From: Parachlorella kessleri
Lineage: Eukaryota > Chlorophyta > Trebouxiophyceae > Chlorellales > Chlorellaceae
Assembly: GCA_001598975.1 (NCBI GenBank)
Contig: BBXU01001857.1
Location: 1-29,131 of the forward strand
Length of the DNA stretch: 29,131 bases
Reading direction: 5' to 3'
The notes under the pieces were generated by a model. The model did no database searches. It was not told the origin of the DNA and saw only the letters and a program-made list of their open reading frames with translations. Positions 1 to 11,400 of the stretch are shown here, in pieces (the stretch's first letter is position 1; each line of letters starts with the position of its first letter). The position numbers and the translations under genes are program-made.

Positions 1-135
1 GGTGTGTGTGTGTGTGGGGTGTGTGTGTGTGGTGTGTGTGGGTGTGTGTGGGTGGGTGGGTGGGTGTGGGTGTGTGGGGGTGTGGGTGTGGGTGTGGGTG
101 GTGGTGGTGGTGGTGGTGGTGGTGGTGGTGGTGGA
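1..135. repeat. GT-rich microsatellite ending in a (GTG)n run
   Basis: Bases 1 to about 96 are an irregular mix of GTGTG and GGGTG units. From about 97 to 134 the sequence becomes a clean trinucleotide (GTG/GGT) run of about 12 units. The strand bias is extreme: G and T only, with no A or C from 1 to 134. It reads open in several frames, which explains the poly-Val and poly-Gly open frames there, but they show no other coding character. The block lies upstream of the first supported exon of the left-edge gene, so it is probably intronic or 5' flanking. Confidence 0.95.
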
Positions 136-237
136 CATGAGAGTCCCTACCCAAGCCGGTCAGCGTTGGAGCCATCCCTGGTCTAGCTCTTGATCAGCTT
201 CCTCCATACTAAATGTGCTCAACATGCTTCCATTTAG

Positions 238-2194
238 GTGCCGTGGAGGTTGATCCATCGCAGGTGGAAGCCACCTTCGTTGGCGCTTTATCCGTGGCGT
301 CGGGAGGTAACAGTGAGAAATCATGGACCAAAGAAGTACGAGTGCATACACCCAACGGTGCGAGAGGATGCAGGCTGCACTGCACCCTTCATCATTAAAT
401 TTACGCCTACCATGTTGTGTGGGCTGACTGCTGTGAGTCTGTGCTACGACTGGCGAGCCTCTTGCATCCAGGCTTGTGATGCAGAGTTTCCTAGGACTAG
501 AGTGTTGTACATGCTTCACTGGCGAGGATGTTAGGCTACTTTGCCTGCAGGAGATATGATTTCGTGCAGCATCCCAACCATCTACACCAATACGTCAAAG
601 ACGGCAGGTAGGGATTATGGCGGTCAGGCTTGGCCCTGGTGCTTGCCTTCGGCTCTGCATTGGGCACGAGCTGCAGTTGTAAGTGCTGTTCACAGTCCTT
701 AATGCGATGCTTCGGACAATGCACAGAGCACCCTCTGTCTCACGCTGCCAAGCAACAGTACAGCCATCCGTGGCAGCTATAAGCCATCCATGGCATCCAT
801 AGTTAGCCGCTGGCTGTGCCTATCTCGCAGTGGTTGCTACTCCAGCGGATCGTACCCGGCCCAAGGTCGCCCTGTCATCTAAGGACGGCATTGTCCACAT
901 GGCTGACATGTCCGCCACTGCCAGTAAGTGACGCCGTGGCTATACCATTCTTCGCTCTTCAGCTTTTTGTAATCAAGCGTGTTCCCTGGCGGGAGTTGAC
1001 TCACAAGCCCGTCACCATGCTGGTACCCACTCATTACACATAAGCCTGGTATCTGTCACTTAACTGAGCAAATAAGTTTTCAGTGGCTTCTTCTACGTGT
1101 TGCAGCCATGAATGGCTTCTCTGTGACCGGCTGCCATGTCAAGACAGCCAAGCTGGAGGTCATCGTGTACCAGGTGTTTGGCGCCGAGCAGGCTTCCCTA
1201 TTCCCTGAGTTGGAAGGGTGAGCTGGCAGCCGGAATTGCAATGCTTGGGTATGATCAGGGTCACAACACGGCGAGCTGTCCAAGAGCTTCCCCGCGGGAA
1301 ACTGAATATGAGATTGCAACCATGTAGCGCACCCAGCATGCCCCTAGCAGTCACCTTACAAAGTTTATCTTTTAACTTTTCCTGTGGCACCCGAGGCCAT
1401 AATAAGGGCTGCGGTTCGTGATGTGCAACCGAGGGCATCTCCTCAACCCAATCCACTGGCTGGTGTCCTGTGGTTTTCCCAGGGCACCACTTTAGGCACG
1501 GCTACGGCTGTGCCCTTGAGGCCTGGCGTATTATATATTTATTTTTCTTATTTGCCCCTGGAAGTCCAAGTGCGGTTCGCCGTGCGGAACATGCTGGCGT
1601 GCTCCTCAACTGACCGCTGGGGTTGTTGTGGCTCCAGGTGGGCGGAGAAGTACACCTGGCTCAACATGAACTTCAGGCTCACCAAGCCCCTGGCCCACCC
1701 TGTTACTGGTATACTGGGTAAGCCACTGTATTACTCATCTAGAGTGCGAGTATCCACTACTACAGTGTGTGTCATGGCAAGGGCTGGGCAGTTGGAAAAG
1801 CCATTTCACATCTAGTTGGTAAGGCGCCTGCAGCACGGATTTGCAACCACCAAGGATGCGTCAGCCGGCAGCATATTCATGTGCGTTGTGCGCAATAGGT
1901 GCCACCAGCGGTGCTCAACCACAACATGTGTGTATTTTGAAGTTGAACTACCCTGCAGCTGGCACATTGGACTAAAGTGATATTGCAACGTCCGCCATTT
2001 GGACAACAGGTGCAACATACAAAGCCGACCTGGAAGGCAAGGACCTTTCCCTGGGCGGCCTGGAGGCGAATTTGGAGGACGACGGCGTGGGAGGCGACCA
2101 GGTGACTGGCAAGCTCAGCGCCCGTGGCAGCGCCCGTGCTCTGACTGGTGCGAGTGCCAGCCCTCTGACCGCAAGTGTCTTTAGGAGGTTTTGA
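238..2194 (+). CDS. Unrecognised protein, 3' part of a multi-exon gene (5' end not found)
   Basis: I do not recognise this protein. Six exons can be chained: 238-306, 551-607, 846-923, 1106-1217, 1638-1717 and 2010-2194. Each is bounded by AG and GT, and the phases mesh throughout (1, 1, 1, 2, 1 and then the stop TGA at 2192-2194), giving about 193 codons. Readable pieces include VEVDPSQVEATFVGALSVAS, DRTRPKVALSSKDGIVHMAD, FSVTGCHVKTAKLEVIVYQV and YKADLEGKDLSLGGLEANLE. The first piece starts in mid-codon, so at least one upstream exon is missing. The 420-nt gap between exons 4 and 5 could hide another exon. The product looks soluble, with alternating hydrophobic residues typical of beta strands, no obvious membrane segment and a short Ala/Ser-rich tail. 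A TGTAA lies 64 nt past the stop. The phase agreement is the main evidence; no homology supports it. Confidence 0.45.
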
Positions 2195-2257
2195 GGGCAC
2201 GGCATTCTATAAAAAAGGAACTCCTCCGAAGGGATAACAGGATCCAATATTGTGAGC

Positions 2258-2262
2258 TGTAA
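2258..2262 (+). terminator. TGTAA poly(A) signal of the left-edge gene
   Basis: TGTAA, the usual chlorophyte polyadenylation signal, lies 64 nt after the proposed stop codon at 2192-2194. A single pentamer is weak evidence, but its position fits the gene model. Confidence 0.4.
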
Positions 2263-4015
2263 GATTCCAGAATGCTTTTGGGAGTTCTTATCTGGGTTTC
2301 AGTGCTATGGGTGCTTGTTCCTGGGTGTGTTGGGAGAGCGTGCCTAAGGGAGGTTTTCACCTGTGGGTGTGATGCCCTTTGAAGAGGTCCGATCCGAATG
2401 GTTTTGATCACTGCACAAACTTGTTGTTCAACTTATCCACCAGCGACATTATTTTGTACAATGAACATCATGAGCTGTTGGCTGCGTCACTGAGCACTAG
2501 GCTTCTGAGATAGATCATTACGCTTGGGCCTGGGGGTGAGGATGTATTTGAGCACGATGGATCGAGAGAGCTGACATCAGACTACTTCATATGCGTGGCC
2601 TTCCCAAGGTGATAGCCTCCACATGTACATGTTCACAACATAAAAATTCTGTAAGGTCCGCGTTTGCCACTTTTCAATCTCAAGTTGCATGCCAGCTGCT
2701 AGATACCGTCTATGCTACTTGGTACCTTGACTTAAGTTTGTAGTTGAGCCTGTGTAGCTTTGCCACAGCCTTGGGTGTCTCATTGCAAGGGCCCCCCCAG
2801 AGACTACCTGTGCAAGGGTTGACGTGCGGCTGCAAGTTTGATGCCTGCCAGCTTTACCTGTTCAACAAAAGCTTTCGAGCCTCCAATCGCATGCGCACTC
2901 TGGATTTGCTTGCATGTCGTGATTGTCTGTCTTGCAACTACCAGCTGCAGCTAGGGCTGCAGGCGTGGACCATGCCACATTTGCTTGTGGGGGAGATGTT
3001 GCCGCCCTTTGAATCATCCCATTGTATGAAATCTCGTTTGCCACCTGTATTTGCCAATCCAACCTGTCCTGCAACCAGAGCCATTTTAGGCTACCAAGCT
3101 GAAATGCTCCATGCTGAGAGGAAGGAAGGGAAAGGTACTCCGTGCCTTCTTGGGCCTAGCCCGGTGGGGCTCCCTTACGAAGGACAACCTGTGGTTGACG
3201 TGCGTACGGCGTGGGTTATGGACACCACGGTTGTGTGCCCCAGCCAGATGGCAGGAGACAGCTATTTTGGCTACGGGAGGCATACGGATCGACCCGCATG
3301 CTGCCATTATATCCGGGGTCCCTCCACCAGCAATCTGGGTACCTCTTCCCTGCCCGGGAAGGCCGAAAAATGAGCAACCTCCCGGGGGTTAGAACCCATG
3401 ACCCATGGCTCGACGAAGGGTTTCCTTATGGTTTCCCATGGCGGGGTATCTCCATGCTGAGCATAGCTTTGTTGTGACTCCATTTTGGAACGGTCCCCTT
3501 TCCACTTCATCCTTTTTGGTACAGCATCTCCACTTTGGGATTTCAGTGATGCCCGGAAGGTGTACAGTTAGCAAGCACAATCGTAACTGCCATGTTCAGA
3601 TGCCTATCCAGACAAATGGAAGAAGCTTCTGCCGGCTTTTTGACGCAGCTGGCACCTTCCATACTATTGTCTGACACCTTCATGTCACGTGTATTATGAT
3701 CTTATGGAAGAAAAATGCGTTGGCCTCTAGAGGCAGGCGAGCGGCCAAAAAATGGGCAAGAAAACCAGTACTGACCCATTGCCCAGATATGGATATATAC
3801 CCACCTCCTATGCACATACAACTTTTCAGACCCTGGCACCCATCACTGTACCCTCGTACAAGCCATAGCAGCCGCTTCTGCACAGTTCTGCTTCTGAAAC
3901 TTAACCCATCCCATCTACTCCTGTGCCGTCGCATCTACTACATATATGTGCTACCTACACCCCTAGCCTTCCCTAGATGCGCATCCCTTCTTAGCTCCAG
4001 CTATTTCCTCGGAGC
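2263..4015. other. Intergenic stretch between two converging genes; no supported gene
   Basis: This 1.75-kb stretch lies between the 3' end of the left-edge gene (+) and the 3' end of the aerolysin-like gene (-). The longest open frame, 2744-3373 (+), gives 209 codons with no recognisable family, no strong compositional bias and no spliced neighbours in phase, so I do not call it. I see no tandem repeat, no transposon ends and no tRNA. Confidence 0.5.
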
Positions 4016-7000
4016 CTAAAGGGAGGGTTTGGGCAGTGCGACCACGATCCTCGGCCTGTTGGGCAGCGGCATGGCGCCGTAGACGACACCTGCTCCGTTG
4101 GGTGTCTGTATGGGGCCCTGACTGGTAACTGCTGCATTGGGGGCTGGCGAGGGGGTGGGGCTGGGGCAAGGCGTGTCCTGCAAGCGGGCAGGGAAGAATG
4201 GGTGAGCACATGCAGATGCCACAACCACCCACGGAAGCTGACAGCCCTGGGGTTTGTATACATATCTAGGCCGAAAGCGATTCATGAGTCTGGGTTATAA
4301 CCACAGATAGTCAATAAGAGCCGACATGAGCAGCGGGGGTCGTATCATGCTGGTAAGGAGCTGCACCCGGTGTGAGGCCTCCTAGAGGAACAAAGCAGCA
4401 GCTCAGACCATGGCATGCACTTACTGTCCACGTGGTGAACAGCTGGTCGCCTACAACGCCACTGAACGACTCCTGCTTGGTCCAAGACACAACTGCGCCA
4501 CTCTGCATGGGAGTCACGGACAAGTACCAGGTGAACAGTGTGAGCTCCCTGTTCGGCTACACATTGACGGATTCGCGCTTGCGACACACCTACGTAGGAG
4601 GTATATCGCACCTCGTGTCCCAGCCAGGAGCGCTTCCCCGCATAGTTCAAGGGCGCCGCAGGAGGACTCCCTGTCTGCCAGCCGTCGGCAATTCTAGATA
4701 CAGCCAGAAATCGTCCTCGTCCGCGTCCAGATCTCACCTTGAAGTACATGGTATACTTGACATCGACCGGGGTGTTGAGCGTGCCCTCGAAGGAGATAAA
4801 CTGGGCCACGCGGTTGTAGCCGGTGAAGCCAGGCACCGTAATAGTCACTGCAGAGCGAGCATGGCTGCCTAGGTAATCGCATGCCCATGTCGGTCATGCT
4901 TGGGGCAGATGATGCTGGCAATCCAAAACTCTACCAGGCAGTTCCTGCAGCTGCGGATACTGTGCTTCACATCACACCAGAGCCAACTGACCTTGCTGGC
5001 TGGAGCTTTCGGAGAAGGAGGTAGTAGTGGTGACGCTGTCACTCAGGGTGTACCCCATCTCTGCTGTCACCTCCGACTGCAGCAGACAGCACGCACCAGA
5101 TGCTGGGGCATGCCATTGCCCACGCTAGACTGACGTAGCGGTCTGCTATGGTAGAAATGCACATGTGTATCTACCCAGCTCCTATCGTCTAAACTTGTAG
5201 TCGTGAGGAAGCACATTTAAGATCTTAAAGGTCTAGACTTGCAGGCCTCAGCTGCTTCTGGGGCTTCCAGAGACTCTTTAGATCATTGGAGTAAGCAGGC
5301 AGGGAAGGCCTGACGCACCTTTGCGACCAGAGGGATGGAGCCTTCAACCTTGACGCTCACTTTCTCACTGATAGTTGTGGAGATAGAGGTAGAAAAGTGG
5401 TACTGCTTGGTGGATGTCCTGCACCATGACACACTGACCCGAGGTGAGGCCCTCCTAAGGATCACTCCCCTTCAGCAGCACAAAGTGGCCGCCTACATAG
5501 CTTGCTCACAGCGCAGGTCAGATTGACAAACTCCTCTTTGGATTGCACACCAGGTGACGCCCTCTGGGATGCCCGGTGCGAAAGTGTTAGGGCATGGCTG
5601 CATGGAGCACGCACACTCCTAGGGCCTTGCCGTCTCTCCCAACCGGAGCTTGCATGGGCTGGGAAAGGACGCATGGGGATTATGACTGCATCCTTCTTGG
5701 TGAGCACCCTCGGCAAGCTTGCAACAAACAATTACCCAGGCCCGCTGCCTGGGGACGCACCAGGTGAATGTGGTGCTCTCGGTGGGGGTTGAGCCGCCTG
5801 CTGAGTTGCAGCCGTCAATAGAGAGTAAGGACCAGGCTTTGGGGTCGCCAGGCTGTTGGCTGGGCGGCTCCGGCCACGCCAGCAATTGCTGGGTCACTGC
5901 AGGCAACCCAGCAATAAACTCTTCACCCCGTGGCCACGTAGCCAACGCTAAATCAGCAGAGCTGAGACTTGCTTGAACAGGCTGGGCAGTGGAAGCTGTG
6001 GTGCTGGAGCGTGGTGCTGGTGCCGCCCAGCATGGCATACAGCTGGCAAGCATGGGAAACCCGGGCAGGCAACTGCGATAACCAAAGACCACAAGTTCGG
6101 CACCGATGCAGCTCACCAGAGCTGATGTCATCAAAGAACATGAGGCCAAAGGTGTCACAGTAGGTTGAATCGGGGTTGAACCAGGACCCAATAGCACCCT
6201 GCAGCATGGGTACGATAGCAGCGAGTGCAGTGTAACCGCGGTTGCAAGTATGGTGCCCAGGCAGGTTGCAGTATGAGACAGACAGCAGGGTGAGGCTTGA
6301 AGAGAAGTGTGGACACTTGCAGTGTGCCCTCACAAGCTACTTGCCGCTAGGATGGCCCCATTTGGCATGGTGGCGGTGTTGCTGCCTGCTGCGTCTGCCG
6401 CTGCCTTGCCTAGCTGAGCGGTGCTGGTTGCACCGCTAGTGTCTACCAGTTGCAGCAAGATGCCACAGGGTGCTATTCCGCCAAAGGGTGAGGAGCAGTA
6501 GGAGACTGTGCCGGCTGTCACTAGCTTGTTTGTTAAGCTGTAGGGGCACAAATCAGGGGACCGTGCCGAAGGGCGCTGTCGTGGGTGCTGAACAGCAAGC
6601 GCAGCAAGCATGGCTGGTGTGTGCAACTGCGTGCTCTTGCATGGACCGTGCCTGGCCAGCTAAATGCAATGTCGAGAAAGTTGCGCCGCTCCAGCCCATC
6701 TGTATATTCCACCAGAGAACACGGACTGACAGCAACCCCAGCCAGCGACAGGACCAGGCGAGTGAAAGGTCTAACCCTTGGTGCGACATAGAGGGCGGGC
6801 TTGTTGACCCGCTCCACTGTCACTTACTCAACAGACTGTGTGCTCTGCACCATTCCTCCATTGCCAGTGAGACGTCCCTGGGAGACGTCCCAGGGACCAG
6901 AAGCTGCCATCGCTATACGTTAGCTTGATCCCTCCAAACCCTCCTATCACGTTGTAGTTAAGGTAGGTGGTCAGGCCAGTAACCCAGACACCTGTACAGG

Positions 7001-7871
7001 GAAGGGTTTTCAACAAGTGAAGTTGGCAGGACAGGTCCTCTGCAGCATCATTGCGCCCTGCTGGCTTTACTTGTTCACAGAGTAAACCTTGGCGAGCATG
7101 TGCCAAGCAAACCTCACGGCACAAGTTTGCCATGGCACAGCACACAGTTTGCAAGAGTAGCGCAGGGTAAGGACCAAACCACTGCAGCAGCAGCTTGAGA
7201 AATGGCTGCCTTTACACACGGGGGCCTCTACCTGGACTTCAAGCGCACAGCCAAGCTGTGGCTGTCAGTGCGTGCACTTACTGGCATCAAAGGCATCGCT
7301 TGGCCTCACTCCCTTGGAGGCCATGCAGATTAATCAATATTGGAGGATATCAATTGCTACCCCATTGGTTCCAAATTGGGCTTTCCCCTCCACCAGGTAT
7401 CTGAGTACACAGGAGCACACACGCAGGGTGCTAAGTAGTGCCCGTAGCGCGCGAGAATACTGTTTATGGACAGGTGTTGTTGGACCGTCGCACGCGTGGT
7501 TGAGACATTGAACAGAAGCCAAGGCCACAAGGTGTGGACCCAGTATAACTGCCAGGCATGTTCAACCTAGCAACTCCTGAACCTACTGTCCAGGCTATCA
7601 CCCCTAGGCTTCGTTCGCAGTGCAGCCTCACCCCCAGAGGAAGAGTGTAAATGTCTTTGTAGTTCCAAGAGCAGTAGCCGGCCGAGGTAGAGCCTCCAAG
7701 CACTGCAGGCAGGAAAGCAAGATAAGGATCTTGTCAGGACATATGTTCCCCCGAACCCTGAGGGTCCTGTGGATGCAAAGGAGCTTATTATCACAGTCCT
7801 GCAGGTCAGCTACCTGCCAGGGGGACCAGCAGGCATACAAGAACGCTGACTAGGGACATCTTGCTGAACAT
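4016..7871 (-). CDS. Secreted aerolysin/ETX-MTX2-type (natterin-like) beta-pore-forming-family protein
   Basis: Proposed exons, in transcript order: 7814-7871, 7632-7702, (7361-7400, 7282-7304), 7180-7231, 6898-6991, 6447-6537, 6117-6198, 5761-5896, 5510-5561, 5319-5402, 4992-5076, 4738-4847, 4425-4556, 4016-4177. They total about 424 codons with all phases matching; the two bracketed exons and the end at 6898 are uncertain. Translation starts at 7871, after an in-frame TAA, and opens with a typical signal peptide (MFSKMSLVSVLVCLLVPLA). The N-terminal half is cysteine-bearing, with a lectin-like GGIKLTYSDGS strand and a FGLMFFDD segment reminiscent of jacalin/natterin folds. Residues about 234-326 carry the family signature: a Ser/Thr-alternating strand, a second Ser/Thr-rich amphipathic strand (SDSVTTTTSFSESSS), then a VPGF-type strand. 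The last exon encodes a Pro-rich tail of 53 residues. Known members are secreted, oligomerise and form beta-barrel pores in membranes. Activity here is inferred from family only. Confidence 0.68.
4738..5402 (-). other. Aerolysin-type module: three exons carrying the long beta strands and insertion hairpin
   Basis: Exons 5319-5402, 4992-5076 and 4738-4847 encode, in order, STSISTTISEKVSVKVEG, SDSVTTTTSFSESSS and a strand starting VTITVPGFTGYNRV. Long strands of alternating small polar residues, with the amphipathic hairpin between them, are the hallmark of aerolysin, epsilon-toxin, natterin and plant or algal relatives. Introns at 5077-5318 and 4848-4991 fall between the strands, so each structural element sits on its own exon. 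All borders are GT-AG and phases are 0, 0/1 and 1/0. The module lies C-terminal to the lectin-like half, as in natterin-like proteins. Confidence 0.72.
6874..6897. repeat. Perfect 10-bp inverted repeat with 4-nt loop
   Basis: GTCCCTGGGA at 6874-6883 is exactly complementary to TCCCAGGGAC at 6888-6897, with a GACG loop. It abuts the proposed donor of an exon of the aerolysin-like gene (exon end 6898 on the minus strand), so the hairpin would lie at the very start of that intron. It might affect splice choice or be chance. Confidence 0.7.
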
Positions 7872-8492
7872 CGCTTGCAAAGCTGCACTTGACTTCGTTT
7901 CTTACTCTTCAATGAATTGCGGGGCATGAATAATGAAGGTTTAGTTGGAGCACGAGCCACATAAACCGGCGGCCAGCGGGGCAGCGTCGTGTCGGGAATG
8001 CCGCGGCTGCGGCCCAGGTAGCTGGAGGCCCACCGCAGTTGCGCGCTGGCCGTGTGGGGTGTCTGAAGTAACACTGTACTTCGATCAAGATTCTCAATAA
8101 GGGCCAAAGGCATCACTGTGTTCAAGGCGGCCCTGTGCTGTGCAGTGGCTCGGGCAGCTGACCCATGGTACTACTGCAGTACCAGGCCAATGCCAGGCCC
8201 AGTTACTAACCGACAACAGCCAGTAGCGGCAACTTGTACATACCCGCATATGTCAATTTCATTAACTGAAGGTGCGAGAATATGACAAGGTATACAAAGG
8301 CAGAGCTGTCGAAAGCAAGGGGAGGTGGGGGCATCAACCAAGGAGGGTGGGCTGAGCGCAAAGCCGCCTCCATAAGAGACACTGGTAGCCAAGATGCAGG
8401 GAGAGAATAACATTACAGACAGTAACCAGACCCAAGGTTCAAGAAATCGTCCAGCGAGTGTACACATGTGCCACAGGCCTGCACGCGTCCCA
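7872..8492. promoter_or_regulatory. Spacer: kinesin 3' UTR plus 5' flank of the aerolysin-like gene
   Basis: Between the kinesin-12 stop codon (8493-8495) and the aerolysin-like start (7871) there is about 620 nt with no supported coding sequence. Both genes run leftwards, so the right part should be the kinesin 3' UTR and the left part the promoter and 5' UTR of the next gene. The in-frame TAA just upstream of 7871 fixes that start. I see no clear TATA box. Confidence 0.5.
8413..8417 (-). terminator. TGTAA poly(A) signal of the kinesin-12 gene
   Basis: TTACA on the plus strand reads TGTAA on the minus strand, 76 nt downstream of the kinesin stop codon. This is the standard chlorophyte polyadenylation signal at a normal distance. 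Confidence 0.55.
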
Positions 8493-11400
8493 TCATTCAG
8501 TGGTGGGTGTGACCAGCTGGTCACAGCTGGTCTGCAGATGTGACGTCCGCCTGATACGCTGCAGCTTGCTGGACTCCTTCAGCATGCGCACTTGGTGCTC
8601 CTGCACATTAGGTTCAACGTAGCAACACATATATTAAAGCCGAGCCAGCAACGCTCTTTATATGACCCAATCATGAGTTCTTCCACCAAGGCACATAGCT
8701 CAGCTTCCCTACCCAGCCAAGCAGCACACGAGCCAGATGCACGGCAAGGCAACACAGCATAACATGGGCTGGGGCTTACCAGATCCAGGATGCGGTGCTG
8801 GGTGTCCCTGTGCTTTGTCCGAATGTCCTGCAGAGCCTGCCTTGCCGCCGCGCCCAGCTGGGCGGGTACGGGGTCTGCAAACTCTATCACTATGTCCGTG
8901 TCCTCTCCGCAAGGGGAGGGCGGCATGCTGGTGTTGCCATCCTGCAGCAACGACAACCTTGGTCAACCGGTAAGCTTATGATAACCTTACAGAGCATAAA
9001 AACAGTCATGCCATGGCGCTATAATTAGCACCACCTCCACTAAAGGCAGCAATCAGCCATGCCATGCCAGTTGGAGCCACCTGCAGCAAGTGCGTGTTAG
9101 ATAACCTGATAGCACAGGAGGTTGCCAGCGTGCAGCAAATGCCCTTTCTCTTGCCCTGTGATTCCTCTATAACAAAACAGTGCTTGCAAATCCAAAATCT
9201 GCTAGCGTAACTTCTAATATGTCCCAAACTTGTCCTTCCGCCTATATGTGCTCGAACTGTATCCACCTTACCTTGACAGCGTGCAGCACTGAGCTTGCTA
9301 GGTCCTCATAGTCCCGCTCCAGCTTGATCTTCTCTGACTGCACGACAGCCAACGACTCCCGCAGCTGCTCTTCGGCATCATAGTCTGGCAGTGGTGCCTG
9401 CAGCTTACAGCGCGAAAGAGGTGCCATTGAGGGGTAGGAGGGTCCGAGCAGGCGCACTCTGCCTACAGGGCCGTGACCTGAGCATCTTGGGGGCAGAAGA
9501 TGTCCACCAAAGGCAGAAGGGGCGCTCTTACTTTGCAGGTTCAACTCTTGTCACCTTACACAGCGGTGCACTTCTGCAAAGTTGCAATAAGGCGAAGGAG
9601 GCGCCGGAGCCATGGTTCCCCAACCTCACGCACCGCCAGGCCCTGCAACATCTCAGTGCCCACCTGCCCAGCCGCAGTCCTGAACCGTGCCAGCTCTCCC
9701 TTAGCCCTCTCGTAGCGCACAGACACGATGTTGAGGTCTATGCGCAGCTTGGACAGCTCCTCCTTGAGAGCGTTGTTTTCGTCCTTCACCTTCTTGTGAT
9801 ACTGGATGCGCTGCTGCGTGTTGTGCTGGCCTGCACAGCAGCAGGCAGAAGCACGGCTGGCTGGGCATAGTCCTGCTGCATGGCATGGTAAACTGAGCTC
9901 TTCGGTAGACGGTAGCTGGGGTCGGTATGCTAGATAGGTGGCCGGCAAGATTGCTAGTGTCTCTTGAATGTAATAGTAAAGCCTAGGCACGAGCACTGCA
10001 GGTGCACATCTCAAACCACAGTAGAGAGCAGGCTACACTTGGGAGTCCTGCACAGACTTCCAAGCTAAGACCCATTAATGATGTGAACAGTGCAGCGACA
10101 GCCGCGCGGGACTTTCAGCCCACCTGTGAGCCCTGTAAGCTCTTCCTCCAGCTTAGATTCGCGCTGGCGTGCTGTTGTCAGCTCTGCTTCTAGCCGCTGC
10201 TGCGCCTCTGTCACCTGCAATTAATGGTGGCGACGCAACAAAGGTTAGGGTCCGATGCCAGGTTGCACCAGCACGAGTTAGACTGGCTTTCTATCCATAT
10301 CGACCGAGCAAACATCGGGACCAGTCATTGCATGCAGGGAGCGTAGGGCACAGCGTGCATATAGCATAGCTGCTGGCAACCCAAAGTGGGGGAATGGCAG
10401 CTTCTTTAAATCCACAAAAAGAATCTGGCAATAGCCCACAGAATGTCACAAGGGACACACCGCGCTGACCACACGTATGGGATCACTTACTTCAACAAGT
10501 CAGCCAGCTAGCTGCAGCTCACCTCTGTGAGCCTGCGCTCAAGTGCCACCGCTGCATCAGAGGCGGCTCTTGCAGCCCTGCGCTGCTGGTGCATCTCCTC
10601 AATCCAGCTCTCTCGCTCGTTCACCAGCTCTGCTAGTTGAGCCTGCAGCGGACCGTCCACAAGGGCGATCAGTGGCGTCCTGCCTGCCATTTCTGGGGTG
10701 ATGAGGATTGCAAGAGCTGGGCAAACAAGCATTTACCAAAACAGACAGGACACTCGTCAAGTGCGGGTCTTCGGCAGCATGGCGATACACTGTGCTCTGG
10801 ATATGGCAAAGCAGCTTACCTGCACCTCTGACTGATCAGCAGTTCCTGCCCCTGCTGCTACTACACTCTCAGCCTCCTCAAGAGCAGCTTGCAGCTGCTG
10901 CAGCTGCTCCTCCCTGGCTGCCACTTCCTGCCTCAACTGCTGCTGCTGCACCTCTGCCTGGGCTCTCAGCTCGGCAAGCTGCTGGTGTGAGGCTTCCTGG
11001 CTGTGGTGCAGAGCGTGCATGTGCTCCGCTTGCAACTGGGCGAGGGCAGCCTCAGCAGCCATGAGTCGCCCTTGCAAGGCTGCCACCCCTGCCTGAGCTG
11101 CCTCCTCCGCTGCCAGCTGCTGTGAGCGCTGTGATTCATGCAAGGCCACGGGTGCTTCAGCGTCTGCGAGTTGCTGCCGCAAGCCTTCCCGCTCATGCTG
11201 AGCCGCCTGCTGTTGTTGAGCCAGGAAAGCTGTGCCATCCTGGGCCGCCTGCTGGGCTGCTACTAGCTGCGTCTGCAGGGATGCTACCCCCTGCTGCGCT
11301 GCCAGCAGCTGCTGCACTGTCAAGGCCGCCGCTGCAACCTCAGCTGCTACCTGGCCTCGGAGGGAGCCAAGCTCTTCATCCTTGACGGTCAGCTGTGCCT

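Noticed and set aside
2..193. Open frames of Val, Gly and Cys over the left edge
   Set aside because: They are translations of the GT-rich microsatellite and nothing else supports coding.
1483..1717. A longer exon for the left-edge gene, in the frame GTTLGTATAVPLRPG
   Set aside because: The frame is open, but an acceptor at 1482 does not match the phase left by the exon ending at 1217. The acceptor at 1637 does.
1838..1900. Possible exon reading GFATTKDASAGSIFMCVVRN
   Set aside because: Attractive residues, but neither border matches the phase of the exon ending at 1717 or the one starting at 2010. Those two join directly in phase.
2744..3373. 209-codon plus-strand open frame
   Set aside because: No family, no motif, no in-phase neighbouring exons and no poly(A) context. 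Its length is near what chance allows in a moderate-GC genome, so it is not called.
3385..3405. tRNA T-arm-like sequence (GGTTAGAACCC context)
   Set aside because: No matching D arm, anticodon arm or acceptor stem can be folded around it on either strand.
4290..4380. Alternative last exon of the aerolysin-like gene after the CTCTAG acceptor
   Set aside because: It reads to a stop in about 28 codons but looks random. The exon at 4016-4177 has the same phase and a clear Pro-rich composition. Kept only as an alternative.
6330..6446. Extension of an aerolysin-gene exon (VDTSGATSTAQLGKAAADAAG)
   Set aside because: The frame stays open to a TGA near 6330, but no donor there gives the phase 0 needed by the next exon at 6198. 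The donor at 6446 does and leaves an intron of normal size.
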